DNA from: Eulemur rufifrons
Taxonomy: Eukaryota; Chordata; Mammalia; Primates; Lemuridae
Assembly: GCF_041146395.1 (NCBI RefSeq)
Contig: NC_090989.1
Location: 224,286,843-224,350,842, forward strand
Length of the DNA stretch: 64,000 nt
Direction of reading: 5' to 3'
How positions within the stretch are numbered: position 1 is the first letter of the stretch; each line of letters starts with the position of its first letter. A program made the translations under genes and the position numbers. The notes beneath the pieces were generated by a model. It had not been told where the DNA came from. It did not search any database and saw only the letters and a list, made by a program, of their open reading frames with translations. Positions 57,246 to 64,000 of this stretch are shown in pieces.

Positions 57246-59346
57246 GAAAGAAAAGGATTCTAGAACAGACACTGCAAAAAGGAACTGTTGCAAGTTTGCT
57301 AAAGTTGACTTTGTTGTTACAGTATTAGCTTGCATGTCAGGAGGTTTTGTATTTAAATTCTCTAAAAAAGAAAAAATAAAGAACACAACATATAAGAGGA
57401 ATGATTGTCATCTATGTGCCCACTTACAACTATCATGAATCATTTTTTAGAAATCTAAACACAATGTCTTTAGATCATTCTTATAATGATTCTGAGACTC
57501 TTGTGACTATTTTGACTTTAAGATGGATAACAAGGAAGAAATTGTCAAATAATGTAGAAGGAAATACATTTCTTTATAGACAATCTTCACATTTGCCATA
57601 TGTCTCTATTAAAAAGTTTATATAACCATTCATGTCCTCTAGTCTCTTATCATTTCTCAATGTTAAGAATAATTTATACTCATTGGTGTAAATTTTGCTA
57701 TACTTTTATACAATAAGTATAGTACTATTCCAATATTGCACATGGTGAAAAATACTGCATAAGATACCTCTTCCCCCCAAAATTAGGAGAATTGGTGTTT
57801 TTATTTCAGCTTCTTGACTTAAAATACCCTCTTGGTCCGTAACTCAGGCCTCATAAAATTTCACCAAAACAAATATCCTAAGAACTGTCATCGCGATTAA
57901 CTGTTTAGTGCACAGAATATACTCTCACTTATTAGAAAGTGATTTAAGGGATTTTACTTCTGCATCTATCACACTAATATGACCAACACTTTAGAAAGGG
58001 GTGAGTAAAGGAACTTATTTTTATATCTAGATAGAAATTTTATTAGGGATACAGCATTAGGATTTTTATGGCAAGTAATGGATAGAACACAAGAATGAGG
58101 CTCTTTCTGAGCCCAGCAGGAAAGAATATTTGCAGAAATGATCAAGGACATGGTGGCTTCCTGGAAAATGTTGGCAGAAGACTGGGCCTTGCTTCTGGGA
58201 AAGGCTGAGTGCTAAGTAAGCATCAATATGCTGATCGAGGCGAGAAGAAACCTTCACGAGAAAGGCTCGGTTCTTAGGGCAGAATAGGTGCTGCTTCAGA
58301 ACTTGATCCCCGTCACCCAATTCTTCTCTCCTTTGGCTTTCTTTTCTGTGAAATGGGGAGAGTGTTTATCCCATGGGAAAGCTGTTATGTGGATGGATTC
58401 ACCTTATAGAATGTGCATGATTCCTGGAAGCCATAAAGATATAAAATTTAGACCTCAGGGAGATTTCTTTTGCTCTGTGAATGGCTAAATTTGGTTAGCT
58501 GGGGTGAGATCTTGATACCTTTCCTTTTAAAAACAATTTTCCCTCATTTCAGCCATCATATGCCCTCCTTTAAAGGCACCAAAGGGTTTCTCTTGCCTTG
58601 GGCACATACTGTCATGAAACAGCATGAACTGAAAGGATCCCTGGGTGGGTCAATGCTTATGCTTAATGCTATGTAACAGTGGCAGAAGCTCAGGCATCAA
58701 TGCACATCAGAAGGCAAACTTCCTAAGTGCAAGGGCTTTTGTCTGCTTTCCTCACTGCAGTATCCCCAGAACCTTGAACAGGTATATCAATGTCAGGACA
58801 TCTGGGCTTCTGTTTCATCCTTCCTTTCTACAGTTCTCAACTAAGAGATTCTCTTCATCCTTCAGCTTTCCTACCCTTGTTCTCTTGCTCCAAAATATTC
58901 ACCCTTCTAGGCTCTGTCTCCCCCTCACTTCAGAGTTTTTTCCTTAGATAAATAATAGTTAACCTTTAATAGCTTAATAACTTAGGAACAGTGAAATTTC
59001 TTTGGTTTAAGAAGCATTGTTCCCATCCTCCATACTAAAACAAATTTTGAGAAAAGATGGAGCTGGTTTGGCACTGGGGAAGGAGGGAATGGGGAAGTTG
59101 TTATTTTGGGGTGCATTAACTATTTGTACAAAATGGCAAATCTTAGTTAAATCTGGCCAAGTAGGAAGTAGGTATATTAAATGGATGCCTGTTAGAATCT
59201 TGATCTTCAAATTAACTAGCTAGGCAGGGTTAGTTGGACTGAGGAATGGTGATTATGTGGCTAAGTCCCAAGTCACCGAGGAAGAATGGATAAGAGGCAA
59301 GGGAAGGCTGGCAGGTGGAGCTGGAATTTGTCTGCTAGCAATAGAT
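57246..59346. other. Intronic stretch with no assigned feature
   Basis: Mostly unique. Weak L2-like wording at 58725-58800 and weak MIR-like wording at 58320-58400. No exon is supported. Confidence 0.4.
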
Positions 59347-59528
59347 CAGTGGTTCCCAAACTTGAGTGTGCCTCAGAGTCATCTGGAGGGCTTGTTAAAA
59401 CATAGATTGCTGAGCCCATCTCCAGAGTTTAGGATTTAGATCTGGGATGAGACCTGATAATTTGCATTTCTAACTAGACCAGGGATGTTGATGTTGCTGT
59501 TCCGGGGACCACATGTTGAGAATCATTG
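59347..59528 (+). mobile_element. MER5A hAT-Charlie element, nearly full length
   Basis: 'cagtggttcccaaacttgag' opens it. 'ggagggcttgttaaaaca', 'tagattgctgagcccat', 'aatttgcatttctaactag' and 'catgttgagaatcattg' follow, ending in the inverted form of the start. Confidence 0.92.
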
Positions 59529-59573
59529 AAAAAGAGAGTGTGCACAAAGATACACCAACAATTATCTTGCGGT

Positions 59574-59609
59574 CCTCAACCTAGTTCAGTTGTCTGCCGC
59601 AGGTTGAGG
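59574..59609. repeat. Perfect 9-bp inverted repeat
   Basis: CCTCAACCT at 59574-59582 pairs with AGGTTGAGG at 59601-59609 across an 18-base loop. Confidence 0.9.
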
Positions 59610-59759
59610 CCATGTTCAAGGGCAAACAAAAACTTTCTCTCTCAGCTGCCTCAATAAGTTTCACAGTTTAACAGCCAAACTCACATAAAAGGAGGACGTT
59701 AAAACTGCCCCATTTCCCCTTATAGTAAAGGCATTTGTACTTCACAACTGCAATCACGT

Positions 59760-60060
59760 CGAATAGCAGAGGCCAGAAGGCTTTCCGGGCCTTACAGAAG
59801 CCACCTCACTAAGTCACACCAACATGCTGCTAATTCACTGTCCTGGCCAGCACATCTGAAAACAAATGGGCCCATTACAGGCCCTTTCATGAATATACAG
59901 CATGTGGCCTCTAAATTGGCCGAGGAGCTGGCTATGCCGGGGACAAATAACGTGGATAAATCACAAATCAGAGTGAAGAAATGAGGTGTTTTTAATCAAT
60001 AGCCTCCAACAGAGTGTGTTGGGTTTAATCGAATCCAGGTAGATCAGAAAGTGGGCAGAA
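59760..60060. promoter_or_regulatory. Unique intronic stretch, candidate conserved control element
   Basis: About 300 bp with balanced composition and no repeat that I recognise, including 'ttcatgaatatacagcatg' and 'gtttttaatcaatagcctcc'. Conservation cannot be judged from one sequence, so this is a candidate only. Confidence 0.25.
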
Positions 60061-60407
60061 GGGCTCAGTTTGCTGGAACACAGTTTTATTTTGAACCGCC
60101 AAGAGACTTAGAAACAGAATAATAATGATGCAAGGAGCCCTTAAGAGACTTAACGATGTTCTCATAATAGGTTAAAAATGCGTGTGTGTGTTTTGTGTGT
60201 GCACACATGTGTACAATTTCTGCCATAAAATTATGGCAACCACAGCACAAGATTTTGGAAAAATAAAAGAGTATAGGAAAAAAAGGCTATTGTCCTGCCT
60301 CTCTCACAGAACTGTGCATAGCATTTCCCTCTCGTGGTTTTCCTTCCGTATGTTTTTATAAAGTGTACTTAGATTTAAATATATTTTTAAAGCTTATATT
60401 TGAATAA

Positions 60408-60612
60408 TAAGCACGGTGACTAAAAGCATGGTCTTTGGAGGCAGATAGACTTGGGTTCAAATCCTCCAGATATTTCCATCTTTGAGTTTTGCATTTGGTG
60501 AATGAGGCTGATAACCCTGGTTCCTAGCGATGCTGTGTGCATTCACTAAAGTTCTCACCAAGTGCTCAGCACAGGGACCAGTGTAATGTAAGCACTTAGT
60601 AAATAGTGGCGT
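60408..60612 (+). repeat. MIR SINE
   Basis: 'cacggtgactaaaagcatgg', 'ggaggcagatagacttggg', 'ttcaaatcctccagatat' and 'aagtgctcagcacagggac' follow MIR in sense. Confidence 0.88.
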
Positions 60613-60920
60613 AAGTTTCTGTTTTCACTAAGAAATTAGTCGACCTTTCACAATCCTAATAATTGGGAAGTTCTTAATGGCCGGAAGTATACCTATTTTT
60701 TTTCCTATGCATTTGGCAAAATTTCATTCCATAAATTGTTCTGTGTTTCAAGAGCTGTTTTCCAGAAAATCTTCCTCGAGCTTTTTGTTACCTGGGTTTT
60801 CCACAGAGATTAGACTCATCAAAGAGGAATCAAAGGCAAAACAGATGAGTGGCTGTTTGGGCCTGAACTGAGAGATTGGTTCAGTTGCTCTTTAGCCAGG
60901 GTGTGTGGCTTTATTTCAAG

Positions 60921-60956
60921 ACCACACATTATAACCACACTATTGTGGGCACCACA
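60921..60956 (-). promoter_or_regulatory. Cluster of three RUNX-type cores
   Basis: ACCACA occurs at 60921-60926, 60934-60939 and 60951-60956, each the complement of the RUNX core TGTGGT. The spacing is 13 and 17 bases. The position is in intron 1 of a lymphoid gene, about 32 kb after exon 1. Binding is inference from motif. Confidence 0.4.
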
Positions 60957-61439
60957 CAGAGCCATTTTGGTAAGCTAGACATGGGTTGCTTAAGGAAATG
61001 AGTGAGAAACCATGGATGGAGAGGTGTAGATCTCTCACCCCTCCTGGAAAAACAACCCCACTCTCAAATGAAATTTGCCCAAATTTACACCTGCACCCTA
61101 GACCTCTTGTTTCTGCTCCAAACCTGTTTATCCAGCCACCAAGTTGACCTCCACCTGGAGTCCTGATGTGGACCTCGAACTTAGTATGTCTGCACCAGAT
61201 TTTCAGCCTGCTGGAAGGTCATGACACTGTCCTGAGTTTTACAGCTGCCCCATAAACAAAGGGACTAACCTTATTAGATAGCAACTTCCAGCCCACAAAG
61301 TTAAGAAAAGAGCCCCTCGATGGGACCTTGCTTTTGCTTATCAGATAAACAGATCCTTGATTCTTTAGGACAGTTACAGATAACAGTAGGCAGAATAGCC
61401 AGTTTGTTCATTTACTCCTTAAATTTGATGAAACCATTT
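60957..61439. other. Intronic stretch with no assigned feature
   Basis: Unique DNA with no exon. Confidence 0.35.
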
Positions 61440-62095
61440 TGTACACTCTCTTATATTACTGGTTGGAGTGTTAATTGGTAAGATACTATGAAGGACAAAT
61501 ATACAAATACTTTCACCCAGCAATTCCAATTCTAGGACTTTACTCCACAGATATATTTCTACATGTAATGGTTAACATACGTGCAGTTTTCTGAACATTA
61601 TTTGTGCTGGCAAAAAAAATTAGAAACAATAAAAACATATAAAAGAGCCTAGTTAAGAAATTATTGCCCACCTGTATAGTAGAATACATATGTAACTGTA
61701 GAAAAAGAATGAGGGCATTGTTGTGTATTTATTAAGTGAAAAAAGCAAAATGCAAATTACCAGTAAACGAATAAACAAGTTGTAGTATATTCATACCATG
61801 GAATACTCCTTTATAATAAAAAGGAATGAACTGTTGATATACACTACAACATAGATGAATCTCAAATACTGAGTTCTGATTTGTGTAAAAAAAATGGGGG
61901 AAAGAATATATCCATGTGTTTGCTTGTATACTGGATATGTACAGAAGGGTACACAAGAAACTTTTACCTAGATTGTCTATGGGCAGGGAATTGGGTGCCT
62001 GGCAGACAAGAATAGGAGGGAGATATTTTACCATGCTTTTATACTTTTTATATTTAAAAATGTAAAATTATTACATACTCCAAATAAAAATAGAA
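61440..62095 (+). mobile_element. Old L1 3' end (L1M-type)
   Basis: 'cagcaattccaattctagg', 'cattatttgtgctggc', 'attcataccatggaatactc', 'catagatgaatctcaaatac' and the A-rich end 'ctccaaataaaaatagaat' follow an old L1 3' end. Confidence 0.75.
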
Positions 62096-62289
62096 TAGCC
62101 TATAACTATGTCTAGACATTACATATAGTTTTTCTCTCTTGCTATTTTCTTTTTGGTTTTTATCCAGTTTTTAAAATTCCATTTATTTAGCCTATGTACA
62201 TAAATGAAAAGAAGATGGTTTTTAAAATTATGTCATTTGCGAAAATAAACAAGTACGTAGGAGTTTTAAAGCTAGACTGTTTTTGTGGG

Positions 62290-62790
62290 TTTCTAGTTTA
62301 ATTCCACTGCGGTGTCAGACTAACTGCTCTATGTGGTTTCTGACCTTTACAATTTGTTGAGACTTGCTTTATGGTCAATATGGTAAATGTTTGATGTGTA
62401 CAAAAAGAACGTATACTCTGAAATTAGATATAGTGTTTTCCATATATGTCAATTTGTTCAAGTTTGTTTATCATGTTCAAATCCTGTTTTTCTCTGGGAT
62501 TTTTTTTTTATCTGCATGTCTCATCACTTTCTGAAAGAGGCATGTTTAAAACTTTATTATAGTTATGGATTTGATGTTTTTTCTCTTTTGCAGTTTTTGC
62601 TATATATATTTTGAGCTTATATGTTGAGCTTTATGAATCTGCGACTTTTGAATCTTTGAATTTTAGAATTTTTGTCAATAATATGTCCTTAAAGATTATT
62701 TCTGTTCCCGTTTTGTCTCTCCTCTTTTGAGACTTCAGTTTACATGTTATATCTGTTTCCTTATGTCTCAACACACTTTTCTGGAGAAAC
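62290..62790 (-). mobile_element. Old L1 ORF2 fragment
   Basis: 'ttctagtttaattccactg', 'gtgtacaaaaagaacgtata', 'catatatgtcaatttgttca', 'gtttaaaactttattatag' and 'gcagtttttgctatatata' follow the complement of the L1 ORF2 region. It has many decays and no usable frame. Confidence 0.75.
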
Positions 62791-64000
62791 CCTTTTTTAT
62801 GTAAATAGTTACAAACAAAAAGCACTTAATATTTACAGGTGTTCTTTTAGGTGATTAGGCTGCTTCATCAGTAGATGGTGATTATGTCAGAAAGAAAACT
62901 GACATGATGCTATATAAGGGCTGGGGCGAGGAGATGTCTTAAGGAGACACTGAAGACATTGAGAATCTTTCTCTATGCTTGCTGCTAGAACCATCAAACA
63001 TTAAGTCAACTAATAAATAATTCTGTCTTCAGAGGAATTTTCCAAGTGAAAGGGATTTGGGTCTCCCCTGTGAGGAAGAAATATAAGTTCCATGGTTTGT
63101 TAACAAGGGGAAGACTTCTCTCTGTAGTCATATTTTCATGTGTTGAATCAGTGTTACAGAAGTTGTACGTTTATGGCATGCCTGTTTAAAGAAGACATGG
63201 AAAATATGAGAAATTCTAAAACCTAAGACCGCAGGCTAAAGAACTGAGGAATTCATTCTAGACTTTATGGCTGAAAACACGTATGCATGTATGTATATGA
63301 ATGTATGGAGAGATATATATGCACACATGGATGGAGATGTTTGGATATTACAAATACCTAATATACAAATGTCCAGATATATAAAATCTACTACAGATTC
63401 ATTTTGTAGCTTTTTAAATTTGAGTGTACTTTACTGAAAGTATCCAAGAATGCATCTCAGAATAAACCTTAGTTTGCTTTTATGTGTTCAACTCCAGGAA
63501 CTACTCACTCTTGAACTAGCCCTGTGTTTTTCATACCTTATCCCACACAGTGATCTAATCCTTTGATAGCGACATCATTCAGAGCCAGTTTTCTACATAC
63601 AACAAATTTTAACACCTTGATTTTTTTTTAATAGTACACTGCCCTAACCTTGTAGTTTAGGAGGTTTGGGGTGAGGGGCGGGGGTACCATTCTTCCACTG
63701 CTTACCTGGTGTAAATCATTTCTAGTCCTGAAACAATGAATATTTTGCAAGGTTTCGTTATACCTTGTGCTTGTGGGTACATGTCAGATTTAAGCAACAT
63801 GTCAGATTCAGAGAAACCTCAAGAGTCCCCCAAACCTCTTTAAATACTTATAGACAAGGTTTTCCCTTGAGTCAGTTTTAAAATCCTTCCAATCATTTTG
63901 GCTGCTGGCCATACCAGCAGACAGTGAATGAATTTTCATGTAGGGTGGAAAGCCAGGGAGGAGCTTCCTGGGGCTCTTTGTTTTCCTAGCACAGCTGCTG
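62791..64000. other. Intronic stretch at the window end, no assigned feature
   Basis: Unique AT-rich DNA with TATG/TGTA simple stretches at about 63280-63345 and three G runs at 63668-63684. DOCK8 exon 2 is not found here. Confidence 0.45.

Larger units (their letters stand above)
28529..64000 (+). other. DOCK8: DOCK8 intron 1 (5' part; 3' end outside window)
   Basis: The intron opens with GTAAGACG at 28529. I looked for the next coding exon (expected to start with codons for YSSAEIRKQ after a split Arg codon) and found none through position 64000. Human DOCK8 intron 1 is, from memory, more than 50 kb, so a length above 35 kb is reasonable. Repeats inside it are listed separately. Stretches such as 28870-29620, 31000-32130, 32510-33780, 49310-53390 and 62840-64000 show no gene, only unique or strongly decayed sequence. 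Confidence 0.8.

Noticed and set aside
63664..63686. G-rich stretch near the window end as a quadruplex
   Set aside because: Only three runs of four or more G are present, so it does not meet the four-run rule.
28529..64000. Search for DOCK8 exon 2 and alternative first exons
   Set aside because: No stretch coding YSSAEIRKQ after an acceptor was found, and no second CpG island exists in the window.

Overview
The window is nuclear DNA from a primate, most likely a strepsirrhine (lemur or loris group). Long stretches are non-coding, interspersed repeats are dense, and there is one CpG island. The Alu elements carry features I associate with lemur/galago Alus: the 3' half reads 'gaggctgacgccacggcac'-like rather than the human form, and the copy at 38819-39150 has a duplicated middle linker ending in 'aaaaaattagcc'. 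Many MIR, L2, MLT1, MER5 and old L1 fragments are also present, as expected for a placental mammal. Nothing bacterial, plasmid-like or phage-like was seen.

The only protein-coding gene I can support is the 5' end of DOCK8 on the + strand. Its first exon lies in a CpG island (about 28030-28860). The ATG at 28476 opens a 53-nt coding piece for MATLPSAERRAFALKIN plus two bases of the next codon, followed by a strong splice donor (CAG|GTAAGA) at 28529. An in-frame stop at 28449-28451 fixes the start. The leader contains two upstream ATGs: a closed 23-codon uORF and a uORF that overlaps the main start. Exon 2 was not found, so 28529-64000 is read as the first part of a very long intron 1.

Layout: 1-28030 is the upstream intergenic region. 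It contains old L1 fragments, a young 5'-truncated L1 with a perfect 15-bp target duplication (2256-3227), a retroviral-type LTR (about 3760-4578), MLT1 LTRs, Alus, MIRs, L2s and hAT elements. The CpG-island promoter and exon 1 follow at 28030-28860. The region 28860-64000 is intronic, with the same repeat classes, a Tigger/MER2-type element (33790-34145), a DNA transposon with terminal inverted repeats (44313-44913), an 82-bp tandem duplication (42441-42602) and some unique stretches that could hold intronic control elements. The clearest of these is a cluster of three RUNX cores at 60921-60956.

No new enzymatic or defence system was found. The observations most worth following up are the DOCK8 leader uORFs, the young L1, the G-rich hairpin element at 11432-11635 and the RUNX-type cluster. 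Repeat family names come from memory of consensus sequences, without a search, and their edges are approximate unless a target duplication or terminal repeat is stated.
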